DNA of 64,000 bases, from NCBI GenBank assembly GCA_963971425.1, contig OZ020526.1:896180-960179 (forward strand), in the 5' to 3' direction. Shown here one piece after another: positions 33,981 to 47,487 of the stretch (the first letter of the stretch is position 1; each line of letters starts with the position of its first letter). The notes below the pieces were generated by a model. The model saw only the letters and a program-made list of their open reading frames with translations, was not told the origin of the DNA and made no database searches. The DNA is from Bryoerythrophyllum caledonicum (lineage: Eukaryota > Streptophyta > Bryopsida > Pottiales > Pottiaceae). Both the position numbers and the translations under genes were made by a program.

Positions 33981-35720
33981 CAAAATAAACCCCCCCCTAG
34001 TAGGAGAGTTAATTTTGGACACAAGGACCTAACTTAAAGGTCCAGCCCTCTTCAGCATGGTTGGGTAGTCAACCTAATTAGTATTTAATTAAATTAGTTC
34101 ATCTTAATTGTCCTTCGCCGTCTTTAACCTTCTTTCATTACCTTTATGCGCTTTTACTTTTATTTATTTTTATTATATCTTTTCTTTAACTTACTTTTAA
34201 CTTTTGAGTCCCTTTTAATTTAAGTTAATTTAATTTAATTTTTATTGATTTTTATTTTTTATTTGAATTTATTTGAATTTATTTTTTTATTTTATTTTTT
34301 TCCTTTTATTTTTATTTTATTTTCATTTTATTCTATTTTTTAATTCCTTAATTTTTCCCTGTCTCGTAATCTCTGATTAAGTTTGGTTGATTAGGACTAA
34401 TTTCTGCCTTGCCTCATGGCCTAACTTTATGAGCCCATATCTTTTAACGTATGACTCCGAATTTCAATTTTCCACCTCCTAGAATGGCTAGCAGCTCGTT
34501 ATCAACTTGACTAGGCCACTGAAATTAAAGTCAAGACAAACAGACGACCCCCACAGATAGCCAGCAGCAGATAGTCCCCAATAATTCCATAAATCTTTAG
34601 TTGATCATAACTTCGTGGTGGTGACTCCAAATCGGACGTTTTCACCACCTATCCTTACTAATTTTTTGTGTTCTTGACAATGGGACTGTCAAAACATTCA
34701 ACTGGACCTTGGTTACCTCAACATACAGACGGACAGCAGCGATCTAGCCAACACAACACGCATTCACAACCTTCCATGCACATCCACAGACAATTCATTC
34801 AACCATTCACGAGCTAGCTGCTAATGTGGTCGATTATCATGCAATTGGCAAGTTCCATGCCTTGATTCATGAAGACCTAATTCTCACAAAATTTTGGCAG
34901 AGCTTCCGCACAGATTTTTAACGCCGGCATTTTGGACACCTAATACGGGCAGGGATCTACACGCACAACAGCCTTCATCAAAAGAACATGAAAGTGGGGG
35001 AAGCACAAGGACTCCCTGATCAGGTGGCCGAGGTAGCTTCGCAGCCAATCCTTTGCTGTTGTGTGTCGGCTTCCTCGACGCCTCTACCTCCGATCAGCTG
35101 CTTCCTGCTCGTCGACCGACGCTTCCGGCACTGGCACCAATGCCGATGTCCTCGAGCTCTCCCTCACCGGCTTCGTCATTTGCGCTCTCTTGTTCGCCAT
35201 CTAGCGCTCAAACACCGGTCGCGTCCCACTCTCTCTCACTTGACCTACGCCGTGACCCTCTTTGCAGCCCGACTTCGGCTTCTTCTCCGAGACACGCCAC
35301 CGACACTTCCGCGCTTGGTCCTACAGGTTGCTACTCGGCCTGCTCCACTGCCAATTGCTTCCGCACCACCTCCGGATCCGGCAACGCAGCTCTCGCCCGT
35401 CGAAATGCTTTCCAACAGCTTCCACCCCCGAATTCTCCAATATTTGCACCTTCGCTCCCTCCGGCGGAGCCTCTCTCACAAACACCTTCTTCCGGCCCTA
35501 AGAAAACGCCGTTCAACACCACTCCTGGCTCTCGCTGCTCGCTCGCCAAAGCTCTCTTCTCGCAAGCAGCTACCTTTGCTCCGCTCACCGGAGCCTCTCG
35601 CACGCAACCCTCGGGCTCTTCCCCTCTTTCGGCACACACATGTGAGCCGCAAAAACGGCTCACGGTGATGAATGGACCTCACGTCGGGTCCATTAAGGCT
35701 AATGAGTGGTGAAAATGGGT
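33980..35720 (+). repeat. Unnamed long repeat, copy 2
   Basis: The head reads AAAATAAACCCCCCCCTAGT, followed by ACAAGGACCTA. A homopolymer-rich T/A zone (34180-34350), GACTCCGAAT, CTCACAAAATTTTGGCAGAG with CTTCCGC (34886-34913) and a C-rich zone (35040-35640) follow as in copy 1. Reverse-complemented, the head is polypurine-tract-like (CTAGGGGGGGG). The unit may therefore be a terminal part of a large non-autonomous retroelement; this is inference. Confidence 0.5.
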
Positions 35721-36560
35721 TATCCCATGGACTAGCTCGTGGTTTTTTGATTAAAATGGCCAAGTGGCCTTTCCCCTCACTAAAAGAGGAGTCATTTATG
35801 GGCAATCGCGGAATTTATGTAGTTAGCCAAAAAGGAAGAAAAAAAAAAAAGGGGAATAAACCAGAAAAGAAAAGCAAAGAGAGAAGGGAAAAAAGACAAA
35901 AGAAAATTAGAAAAGAATTAAAATGAGTAGTGGTGGAGAAGAATTTACCTCCTATCGAGTTGTAGACCATATTCGGTCACGATGAAGAAATCACGAAACC
36001 AAAAAAATGGGAGAAGAAGAAGGAGGATGGTGAGGAGAAAAGAAAAAAGAATGGGGCGTTAAAAGCCCTTAAGAAAATAGTCGAAAGGGTCCAAAAGAAG
36101 TGGAAAAGAATCCTCATCAATCACTAAGTAAATTAGAAATTACCCCAAGCAAGGGGAATTCAATTTAGGTAGGTTAAATTAGATTTTTGCACCTTTGAAA
36201 ATTAGCTAGTAGCTCACTTATTGAGATCATGCACACACATGTGGCATGGAGTCAAAGTTTAGATTTAGATATTCCTTGGTTAGTGGGACACCCACTTGTG
36301 TTAAATGCAAGGGTGGCTAGTGAATTATTGCTTTTTAGTTACTAGTTGTTTAGTGTGACCATTAATGTGCCCACCCAAAATTGGCGGCTGTGAACGACAA
36401 AGGGAACGACCTTGGGAACAAGAAGGGAGCAAGGGCTTTGGGGTTACCCCCCTTGGAGGCGCTCATTCGAAGTGTGTGAGATAGGAGTTAGAGAGGCGTG
36501 TGTGTAGAGAGAGAGAGAGAGGTAGGGTCCAGATTTCCCCCTCTTGTGGGCTGGAATTTA
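35720..36560. other. Spacer with purine-rich stretch; no gene seen
   Basis: 35830-36080 is strongly A/G rich on the plus strand (AAGAAAAAAAAAAAGGGG). No coding sequence supported. Confidence 0.4.
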
Positions 36561-38260
36561 ACTCAATCGTTACGAAAATTAGCGAGTAGATAGATCAGAG
36601 CGTGGGCTTCCCAACAAGCTCAAGAGCGCGCGGTTTGGAGCTGTGACGACGAAGATACGAGCTGCGGAGTGAGGACGACCAGCTGGAGGATCAGCGGCGG
36701 ATCTCACTTGTCCTCAGATTTCCCCTTGTCAGTCGCACAGTTCTTGTCCGATGAAGCTTAGATTTTAGGCGTAGATAGATCAGCGCGTTGGCTTTCCAAC
36801 AAGCTCAAGAGCACGCGGTTTGGAGCTGTGACGACGAAGATACGAGCTATGGAGTGAAGGCGACCAGCTGGAGGATCAGCGGCGCACCACACACGGCCTC
36901 GGGTTTTCCCTCGTCAGTCACGGAGTTCCGGTCCAATCGAGTTGGTCTTTTAGGTGTAGATAGATCGAAGCGTTGGCTTTCCAACAAGCCCAAGAGCGTG
37001 CGGTTTGGAGCTGCAAAGACGAAGATACGAGCCGCGGAGCAAGGGCAACTAGCGGATCTCAAACGGCCTCGGTTTTTTCCTTGTCAGTCACGGAGTTTTG
37101 CTCCAATCGAGTTGAGCTTTAAGGTGTAGATAGATTAGAGCGTTGGCTTTCCAACAAGATCAAGAACGTGCGATTTGGGACTGCGACGACGAAGATACAA
37201 GCCGTGGAGCGAGGGCGACCAGCTGGAAGATCGGCGGCGGATCCCATAGGTCCTCGGTCTTTCCCTCGTCAGTCACGGAGTATTGCTCCAATCAAGTTGA
37301 TTTTTCGGGTGGAGAGAGATCAGAGCGTTGGCTTTCCAACAAGCCCAAGAGCGTGCGGTTTGGAGCTGCGAAGACGAAGATACAAGCCGCGGAGCAAGGA
37401 CGACCAGCTGGAGCAACCGGCGGCGGATCCCACGCGGCCTCAGTTTTTCCCTCGTCAGTCACGGAGTTCTAGTTATATTAAGCTAAGATTTTAGGAATAG
37501 ATAGATTAGGAAGTTGGCTTTCCAACAAGATCAAGAACGTGCGGATCGGAGTTGTGACGACGAAGATATCGGCTGCAGAGTGAAGAGCACCAAGAAGAGG
37601 AAGACGACCACAATCACAAGAACGAACGCAAACACGGCAGAGGGTGAATTGAGCGAGATCAGGGAGCCTTCTTCCTTTCCCAATTGATTCATTATTCTCT
37701 TGATTGCATGTGGAGAAGGAACCCTAAATTGTTTAGTTAAAAACACTACGCGGAAGCGCTGCCAAATTTTCACTAGGATTAGGGTTTTGTTATAAATTCA
37801 ACCAATTGGTGGTTTAATTGTCATTAGTAAGGTTGGAATGGGATTACTTGTGTGAATGCATGTGAATGTGTAGTGCATGATATTAAATGAATGCATATGT
37901 TAAGTGAACACTGCTGGTCGTTGGCTGTGGGTCTAGGATTGAATCAAATGGTTAATTGAAGGCTGCCATCGTGTTAAGCAAGAAAAACTAATAAGAATAC
38001 AAAAAAAAAACATAGAAAACGGAGCCATAAGGCAAAAGATAAAGAGGTTCAAAGTCCGGCAATAAGTCAAAGATATAATTCATCCCTAATGCACTCATGA
38101 TAGATAAAACATTGCGTTAAACACATCATGAACCGCTGCGATCTAAATGGGAGGTATGCATGTATGTCTTGATTGTTGATTGAACAAGGGGCTGAATCCC
38201 TCAAAGTAGGATCTTGTGTTCAAGATAAGCTTCCCACTAGGGGGGGTTTATTTGGCTCAC
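36560..38260 (-). repeat. Unnamed long repeat, copy 3, inverted, containing a tandem array
   Basis: At 38228-38257 the plus strand reads ACTAGGGGGGGTTTATTTGG, the reverse complement of the head of copy 2. At 37747-37770 the minus strand reads AAAATTTGGCAGCGCTTCCG, matching the middle block of copies 1 and 2. The C-rich zone is replaced by the 186-bp tandem array at 36580-37600. Identity between copies is clearly low, so the family is old. Confidence 0.45.
36580..37600. repeat. 186-bp tandem repeat, about 5.5 units
   Basis: Units start with TAGATAGATYAGAGCGTTGG or a near variant at about 36581, 36769, 36954, 37121, 37307 and 37493 (spacings 188, 185, 167, 186, 186). Each unit contains GGCTTTCCAACAAG, GCGGTTTGGAGCTG, GACGACGAAGATAC, GACCAGCTGGAG and CTCGTCAGTCACGGAGTT. 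The spacing of 186 is a multiple of three, so open frames of 110 codons span units. I see no recognisable protein in them. Confidence 0.9.
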
Positions 38261-39150
38261 AACACACACAGGGGTTCTTCCCTCGACCTCTTGCCGTCCT
38301 CGGGCTCTTCCGCTCGATCGCTTCTGCACTCTTTTGGTTCGCACAACACTCTCTCCGGGGCTCTTCCCTTCTCGCACACACACACGGACTCTTTCACCCC
38401 GTCTCTCCGAGACTCTCTTTGCAGCTCACCTGTCGGCCGCCCCGCTAGAACGCTTTCTCGTTCCCGTGATCTCTATGGTTTCCACGTTCCCTTCTTTGGC
38501 CGCCTCTTTGGCCACCTTCCTTCTATGGCCAGCTCTAAAACCATAACCTAATTCTGATTTTTTCCTAACCCCCTTTTTGCTGCAGCTTAGGAGGTCCTTT
38601 TAACATTCTACGGATAGCCTCAAAGTAATTTAAGCCTTTGCCTCAAGGCAAGCACATGGGTCCCAAATAATTGACGCCACTTTACCAAATGTAATTGTTT
38701 TAATTCTACCTAATTTTTCCTAACTACATGCCACCATTTACATGTGCCTACTCTAATTAATTAAAACAGTGGTTGTTTGAAGGCTTTTGCTTTAAGCCTT
38801 CCATTTTCTTTTAATTCTTTTTATTTTGCTTAATTCCTAATGGTTTTCTTCCTTTTATAATTTTTTCTTTTTTCACTCAACCCATTTCTTTGTGTCAAAA
38901 ATACATGGTTTGATCGTGGCTCTTTTCATTGTTGGGAAGGGCCCCTTTTTTTAATGTTTTATTTTTTGGTTAATTACATAAAATTCATAAATGCAATAAT
39001 ACTAATTCAAATTTAGGAATTAACTACTTAAGAAGCCTTTTGGCGAATTTAACCACTAAAAGTAGTTTAGACTTAATATTTTACTTAAATCACTACATCA
39101 TGTTGTTAATTAATGAGTTTTAAGTTCCAATTGACACCGTGAGCCGATTT
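38260..39150. other. C/T-rich then AT-rich non-coding DNA
   Basis: 38270-38540 is pyrimidine-rich and resembles the C-rich zones of copies 1 and 2 (CCTCGGGCTCTTCC at 38297 and again at 35607). The remainder is AT-rich. No gene seen. Confidence 0.4.
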
Positions 39151-39497
39151 TGGGGCTCATAGCAATTTTAGGGGGGCATTGGAGCACAGAGCACAAGCAT
39201 TTCTTCCGATTTCCTCCAAAGAGAACTGAGAAGAGAGAAGATGATTCATGGCATGAGGTAGAAGATGGCATTGAGTTGGGAGATGAGTACAAGAAGTACA
39301 ATCGTACTCTAGTTAGAAGAGCCCTATTCCTTGCAAAGTTGGAAGAAGCTGCAAAACTACGGTGTTCAACGAAAGAGGATTATTTTAAAGACGTAGATTG
39401 TTCTTATTGGGATGCCGTGTCTGCATTTGATCGGAGGATTGGGGACATCATTGTCTATTGGAGGAATGTGCTATTAAAGCCCCAAGAGGAATTATAA
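39150..39497 (+). pseudogene. Unrecognised ORF, 115 codons
   Basis: The open frame reads GIELGDEYKKYNRTLVRRAL, continues to YWDAVSAFDRRIGDIIVYWR and ends LLKPQEEL. It continues in frame past two stops into a Lys/Arg patch (SGKRKRG) at about 39595. The charged, helical-looking composition is protein-like, but I recognise no family. It lies about 1.2 kb from a decayed hAT on the other strand and may be the relic of another element. Confidence 0.3.
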
Positions 39498-39499
39498 GT

Positions 39500-40680
39500 G
39501 TTATTCCTAGAGAATGACGTTTTTGTAAAAAAGGTGGTGGAATAAATTGAGAAGGCCATCAAAATCTTTGGAGCAAAGAAGGTGGACCCTAGCGGGAAGC
39601 GGAAGAGGGGTGATAGCAATGACAACAACGATAGTTGAGGGTCGGATATGCATAGGAAAATTGCGCCTGTAGATCGAGAGTACGAAGAGTGAGGAAGGAT
39701 TGCCAGGCTAAGCTAAAGACCGCAGACTTGTAGTTGAACACAAACGAATCATACAAACAAGCCTTCTTCTTCAAGGCAATGGAATGAATAGATGAACGTA
39801 AAGCTTAGCGTAGTAGTTGTAGAAGGGATAGTGTGGCAAAAAGTTGGAAGCATGCCGTGGTGGCCCTGATAGGGCATGATTTTTGAAATAAACGTTTACA
39901 ATTTGTAAGATTACTTGTTAATTACGTCTACTTGTTAATTCTTGAATTGTGTGTGGATGTTAGAAATGTTCTAGTGCATCAATTGAATGTCAAGTAGTGA
40001 AATAAATAGAGGTTTGGAAATTTGAAGTACGTTTGCTATAGAACAAGAACGTCATGTTTAAGTCATATTGTAAGGATGACTAAATCGAAAATCAAACGAA
40101 AGACAAAAGAATAGTAAAAGAGATGTATACAAAACTTGTACATATATGAAATATTCTTATTGATATTCAGTATAAATCCAAAAATCAATTGAGACAATAA
40201 AAGCTTTCAATGCATCCGCGGTACGACTATAAAGTTGAATGAACTTGAACTACACTATTTGCAATAAAAATAAGTGCGGTGAACGCATTCTACGTATATG
40301 GGCCAAATTTCCTATTCATTCACGTCCGTAGGAAGTTCGTAATAGTTGTCTCCTTTGATTTCAGCTCTACTAGATCCCGAAGGATCATTTTGTAATTGAA
40401 GGTGGCTTCTTGTTTGATTCTCTGTTTGATCGATGTTGTTTGAATGGTTTTGAATCTCTTGCAAGTTTCAATGACATCAAGGGGATTACTAGATCATGCG
40501 CGGGCAAATGGATGCATGGGAGCTTTACGTTTCTTCGAGGCGTATGTAGGCGGCTTAGGTCGTAACATATTACCTCCATGAACCTCGGGATGATGTATGA
40601 AGAGCTTAGATAGAGGTGCATCCTCATCACTAGAAATGCCGTCAGATTGGCCTTGCGGTGTTCGGGGTCGCACTTGTTTT
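39500..40680. other. No gene seen
   Basis: AT-rich DNA between the unrecognised ORF and the hAT remnant. It may include the hAT 3' end; terminal inverted repeats were not identified. Confidence 0.35.
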
Positions 40681-42866
40681 TAAAGAGACACCAAACCATG
40701 GGAGGATTTCAAATTGGTTGTAGAGACCTTTGCAAGAGAGGTTTGAGATAGAGACTGTGACGTGCCACCAAGCAAGGACAGTTGCTCCTTAGAGAAGGAC
40801 GCCTTTTTCTCCGTGACGTGAAGGGGACTCTTTGCACCAACGTTAGTATCTGCCATAGTTTTCTCCCCGAGAACAACGATGTCGTCTACAAATTGCACTT
40901 TTGTTGTTTGCTTGAGATTATCCACAAGTGCAGGATCTTGGTGGTTGTCTTCCTCAACATCATTCACCGGAAGCCCTTGCGATTTATGCCCATGTAGTGC
41001 CGTTGCACATGAAGATGATAAATCTTCTTTTCCCTTGTCCTTCGTGTCTTCCAAAATTTGAGTTGGTCCATGACGAAGGAATTGCTATTGACCATGCCGT
41101 CTCCATTCAAGTACCGTGCTATGGGTAACAAGTCATCTACTTTCTCTCCAAGAACATCACCATTGACGAAATCATACTCGGTGATTGGGCCGTTGTGAGT
41201 ATTATCCATACGTAGAGGAGGGCTACTGTTGAATATGTCACCGTCTAGATGCTTTGCATCGTAATTGGCAAGGGCACCGGTGCTTGAATCGTGGGAGTAT
41301 TCCAGGTCATCCGACTCATGTGGTTGTGGATCCTCTACATCCGTGTACCACCTCTTCTCATCTGTCAACTTTGCATTCGCAAGTAACCAGGAGTTTGTAT
41401 ACACAAAGACCAAGTCATCAGTCCTTTCTGGTAGTAACCAATTTTGTTTCTTGGCATGGACAAAAGAGTAGCTACTCCAATTGCGTTTGAAAGAAGAAAA
41501 TGACGCTGACTGTGCTAGTATTCTCTTTGCAATTGGTGCAAGAAATTTTTCACGAGCACCTTCGAAATCCCACCAAGCATACGGAGAACATTTTTGGTGT
41601 TTAGGATCCAACATGTCATGGAATGGTACATCCTTGTGTCAAAATGCTATGAACTCCTTCACCACGTCCGGATAAGCCTCTGAAGTACATAACTTTCATA
41701 GTTTCGTTTGCATGCCGTGATGACATCCGCGTCATTAGCCAATTTTTTGTCATGGAGTAAATAAGGATTGAGAAGTGCACCATCGGAATGTAAATCCGTT
41801 GTGATCATCCATTTTCGGGCGTAGAACTTGTCCTTAGCAATGTCCGCTAAGTTGCTATCGAGGTTAAATGGTTCGGTACGCAACGCCAGAACATGCTTCT
41901 CGAGCTCGCGTAAGATGTGCAAAACCCTGCCCATACAAGGTTTCTTCGCATCAAATTCTTGAAGCACATACACTACAGGGGCTACCATCTCCCGGAAATT
42001 CGTGCACCGCTCCCAAAAATGCTCATTCAGAACTACTCTTTTTATGCTCCGAGAGATCACTACTTTATTTCTATTCGAGAATGACTTCTTTCAGGCGTAT
42101 GCCCACCATTCAAGATCAACAACAATTTACTCCAATGATTCCTTCACCTTCAACAAGCAATCTATCATTATGAAATTACATGCAAATCTCGTTTGCCCAA
42201 GCATCGATAGGCTGAACTTGGCCTCGTGTTTTTGAAACACGGCGAGGGGCATTTGCCAAGTCTTGACAAACTTCACCAAGAACTTGGCCTTGTCGAGATT
42301 TTCTTTTATCCATGTAGCCTTCCCCCAGTCCTCCAACAATAAGTCCATGGCATGCGCTGCACATCCTTGAATGTATATGTGTAGATATTTCTTGACGACT
42401 AATTCTGAGGCATTGAGCATGACTGGAGCATTGTCAGTACACACCTGAACAATGTTGTGAGGGCCAACTTATTCAATGAACTTGAGCATGATTGATGACA
42501 TGTACGCAACGGTCTTTCCTTTGCCCGTAGTATCTACGACTACCAGAAAGAGCTCTCCAGCAGGGGACACAAGCATTGCACTGCACAAAAGGCGACTACT
42601 CACAGATCTCTATCCATCCACGGCTAAAGTTCCTCTAAACTTCCGAACACTCTCGAGGAGTTCATTATTAAGTTGTGCTTCCAAATCAGCCTTTGCTTGT
42701 GCCAACAACCTTGTCCAAATGTCATGGTAAGAAGTTGGGACATATGGTTTTTTGAAAGCGGTAGTCTTTGTCACGGCTTCCTTGAACGCTGCATTCCGTG
42801 CTACAGCAAACAGTACATTTGTTTCGTAGAAAAACTTTGCCCAGACTTTGTCTAGATCCCGTCGCT

Positions 42867-43039
42867 TGTAGCACCATGTAGCACCATGTAGCAGTAGTAA
42901 AAGATTATATAAATATATTCATAATAATGATAGTACAAAGGTGAGAGACAACTATTATGTACAAGTTGAAGAGATGCTAAGAGTGACTTTTCTGTAGAGG
43001 TGTGACTGTTGGAATCTACTTTGTATGCTAACACTAACA
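42867..43039 (-). repeat. 3' LTR of nested copia
   Basis: 173 bp, TG...CA ends. A polypurine tract (GAAGGGGGAG on the minus strand) lies just inside. The outer end contains two copies of TGTAGCACCA. Confidence 0.95.
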
Positions 43040-46000
43040 CTCCCCCTTCAGTTGCATAGCTGAAAATAACAGTTACGCTCAAAGAAATGTGCTGTATGTT
43101 TGACTGATTGAAGTACACCAGCACTCCCCCTTGCTTCAAGTCGTCAAAGTTTCTTGTGTATGTGGATTAGAGAGACCGAAGATACAAGCTTGATGTTTCA
43201 CATTAGGAAGTGACTTTGTGAGAATATCGGCCCACATCTGGGAAGTGGGGGTGAACTCAAGTCGGAGGAGTTGATTTGCAACTTGGTCACGCAGGAAATG
43301 GTAACGAATATCAATATGCTTAGATCTGTCATGAAATCTTGGATTCTTCGTAAGAGCGATGCAAGACTGGTTGTCACAGAAGAGTGTACTGGGTAGTTTC
43401 AGCACAAAGTCTAATTCTGACATGAGAGTTTGGAGCCACATTAATTCCTTGGTGGCCGTGGCTGCTGCAATATACTCTGCTTCAGTGGAAGAAAGAGCAA
43501 CAACAGCCTGCTTGCGGCTTTGCCAGGAGAGTGCACATGAGGAATCGAGAAGAAAAATATATCCCGACGTAGAGCGTCGGGTATCACGGTCGTTTGCCCA
43601 ATCTGCATCACTCCATCCTGTTAAAGTATGAGGTTGACAGGAGGAGGAAGAGTGGGCACCGGTATACGTAAGACCAATGTGCATGGTGCCTTTGAGATAT
43701 CGGAACACTCGTTTAACTCCTAGCCAATGTATAGAAGCCGGTGAAGCCATAAATTGAGCTAAATGATTTACCGAAAAATTAATGTCCCACCGGGTACACT
43801 GGACCAAATATTGAAAGCTTCCAATTGCTTCTTTGTAAGGTACTAGTGCCATGGCTTTGACTTCCTCTGAAGTGAGGCTTGAACTTTGATCCTGAGAATA
43901 ACGGATACCAGCTTCAAGTAGGGTACTCACTGGGTTGCAATGTTGCATGTTGAATTTGCAGAGAAGGTCAGAGATGTACTGAGTTTGAGTCAATACAAGA
44001 GTCTTAGTGGCACGATCTCGTCGAATTTGAATACCAAGGAGGTATTCAACTTCATTGTTATCAGTCAATTGAAAACGTTGGGCAAATAGTGCTTTATGAG
44101 CTGATAAGTATTGGAAATTGTTGGAGATGAGTAAAAGATCATCAATATATAATCCAAGATAAAGGATAACTGAGGATGATTGTTTGAAGTAGACATTTGG
44201 ATCAGCAGTGCATTTTCGAAAACCTTGGGAGGTAAGATAGGTGTCAAATAACTCATACCAGACACGGGGAGCTTGTTTAAGTCCATACAATGATTTAAGT
44301 AATCGGCAAACTTTACTTTCTGCTCCAAGCTTAATATATCCTTCAGGTTGGGAAGTAAATATTTCTTCTTTTAAAACGCCATTGAGAAAGGCTGTTGTGA
44401 CATCCATTTGGTGGATGTGATAATCACATATAGTAGCAATAGCTAATAAAAGTCGTAAGGAGGTCATCTTAATGACTGGGGAAAAAGTTTCGGAATAGTC
44501 GATTCCTTCCTTTTGAGAGAAACCTCGAGCTACAAGGCGGGCTTTGTAACGAGACAATGTGCCATCAGAGTTGTATTTTCGACGAAACAACCATTTAGTG
44601 CTGATGATGGAACGATTAGGTGGAGGATCAACTAGTTGCCAGGTTTTATTTTGAACCAAAGACTGATATTCTTTATCCATTGCAAGTTTCCATTGTGTAG
44701 AATCTTTGCCAGTAAGAGCTTCTTGAACAGAAATTGGTTCAGCAAGTTGAGTAATAAAGGCACAGGCATAGTGATTTACATCATGAAACTTTGTAGAGAG
44801 CCAGGTGCCTTTGTTGTGTCTCTGAGAGGTCCATTGAGGAGAAGCTTGTGTTGTCTGAGTTTGCCGTAGGTGAGAACGGGAATGGGCAGTTCCAGGAGGC
44901 TTGACTGGTAGTTGTTGCTCGGGAGTGGCTGGAGAGGAGGGCGAGCTAGGTGATGGCACATCCATATTAGGGGGCGGCCGTTGGTCATCAGGTGGTTGCT
45001 CTTGATTTGGAATCGGTGGTTGATGAGGAGCTTGCATGGGGTCATAAATTTCATAAAAGGCTTCGAAATCCTCGGCAGGCTGGAGATTTGGTGATGTAAT
45101 TGTGGAAGGGCCAGAGCTGCCATTTAATAATGGATCTTCCTGAAATACAACATCACGACTGGAAAATACGAATTTGGTGTCAGGATTATAAAGTCGATAA
45201 CCTTTGATGCCAGTAAGTTGTCCATAACCAATAAAAATACATTTTACTGTTTTGGAATCCAATTTCGTGCGCTTCTCGTCTGGTATATGAGAGTAAGCAG
45301 GGCAACCAAATATGCGTAGGTTACTAAGATCAGGTTTGAAACCGGTCCAAAGCTCATAAGGTGTGATATTTGGCAGAGCGGTTGTATAGGAGCTGTTTTG
45401 TAGATAACATGCTGTAGCAACAGCTTCTGCCCAAAAGGATTTGCTGAGTTGAGCAACTTGAAGCATGCTCCATGCAGCTTGAACCAAAGTGCGATTCTTA
45501 CGTTCAGCTACGCCATTTTGGGCTGGATTATAAGGGTTGGTCAGTTGGTGAATGATGCCATGGTCCAAGCAATATCTGTTAAAATTGGTTGAGGTAAATT
45601 CTCCCCCGTTATCTGAGCGGAGGATAAGAATGCGGTGCGGACCATATTGATTTTCGACTAGTGATTTATAAGCTTGAAAGTGAGATAAAGTTTCAAATTT
45701 CTTTGTCAAAAAATATATATGGGTGAACCTGGAAAAATCATCAATAAATATAAGGAAATATCGAGCACCACCAAAAGATGGTGAACTCATAGGGCCACAC
45801 AAATCTGTGTGGATTAAAGCCAAATGAGTTGTAGCTCGTGTGGTAGGGTCCATCGGATAAGGACTTTTGGCTTGTTTACCAAAAATACATCCTTCACAAA
45901 GAGATAAAGTTGATTGAATAGTAGGTAAACCTTTGACTAGATCATGATTCTTCATTAAAGTGAGGTAACGTATATTAAGATGCCCTAGTCGATAGTGCCA

Positions 46001-47475
46001 TTTTAGAGTTTCAACTTCAGGTTTTGATAATGTAGTGGTAAGTAAGCTGGAGTCCGAAGGTGGTATTCCAGTACCAAGGGAGAATAAGTTGCCTTCTTTA
46101 TTTATGGTAAACTTCAGTCGTTTATTGGAAGTCGGTGATTTGGAATTAATTATACACTGAGTACGAGTGAATGTGACAATTGTATTGCATGTACTCGTTA
46201 GCTGTGGTACTGATAGCAAATTTTATGCTGGCTAGCACCGGAATCAAGGTACCATGAAGAAGGAACAACCGGAGTTTCAACTGTTGCTGAAAATAGATAA
46301 AGTTGTTCATCAGCTGTAAAAGTAGCATGCGGTTTTCCATTACTTGAGTGGTCCCGCTTCTTCTTTCGACAGTCAGGAGCTTTATGCCCAGGGATACCAC
46401 AATAGTGGCATATTATAGGTGAAGAGTTGAATGATCGATTTTGTTGGAATGATGGCTGAGACCTGGAGATGTTAGATTTATGTAAACGTCCAGGGTTTGG
46501 AAATTTTTGTGTACCTGGTTTGATGAACTTGCCTTTAGCATAAAAGGCACTTGATTTAGATGTATCAAGTTTGCTTGTATCAGATTTGGATTGGTTGATG
46601 GAATTTTGTTGCAGAATATTGGATAGCAAAGTTGTAAATGTCAAATTATTAATGCCACCTTGGGTGGTGATAAATGCACTCCACGATTCCGGTAAGGCAC
46701 CAAGAAGGAGATTTACTTGTTGCGATTCAGAGAATGTGCAACCAGAAGTAGCTGCTTCTTGAAGTGTTGCTTGCCATAATTCCAGGAAAGTAATCACATC
46801 ATCAGATTCTTTCATGGTCATGTGACATAATTGTTTGTGCAAGTAAACTTGCGAAGCTTTATTGGATTTCTCGTAGAGTTGTTTAACTCGGTCCCATACT
46901 TCTTTAGAAGTAGCAAGAGGACGAAGAGAAATTAGTTGCTTTTCTCCACAGTTTAGGAGAATATCAGAACGGGCCTTTGCATCTTTTAGCGTCCAGGCTT
47001 GGACACTGCCAACATCAGTGGCAGCAGGCTTGGCCTCGCTTCCATCAACCACGCTCCATAATTCGGAGCGTATTAGTAGCATTTCAATTTTAATGCTCCA
47101 TGTAGCATAATTGCTAGCACTAAGAGGAGGAATATTATAAGCGCGTGAGGCTGAGTTTGAAGATGATGAGGCCATAATTGAATTAACAAAATTCAAGCCT
47201 TTCAAGTTTAACAATTATTGATCAAAGGAATTGAGGATCGCATGCATTTCCATTTCTGCATTTATATTGTCTAATGCTTGAATAAATAAATCCGATGAAA
47301 TTTCTGGAAGAGTTGTCTCCGAAACTTCAATCTGCATTTGAAACAATGTATTTTCTGCATGAAGTGTGTCTTGAACTTCTTCGCTTTCTTGTTCATCAAT
47401 TAATAAAACAAATACATCTTCGCTCGAATTTTCAATCGTAGAAGTTCCTGGGAAGCACATGGCGCTATGCACAAT

Positions 47476-47487
47476 GCTCTGATACCA
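47476..47487 (-). other. Copia primer binding site (initiator Met tRNA type)
   Basis: The minus strand reads TGGTATCAGAGC directly after the 5' LTR. This is the site complementary to plant initiator methionine tRNA used by most plant copia elements. Confidence 0.9.

Noticed and set aside
34988-35712. Two overlapping plus-strand frames of about 220 codons
   Set aside because: Same C-rich zone effect as at 31858; low-complexity text without family features.
36788-37494. Repeated MAFQQ-like open frames
   Set aside because: They are translations of the 186-bp tandem array; no start context or known domain.
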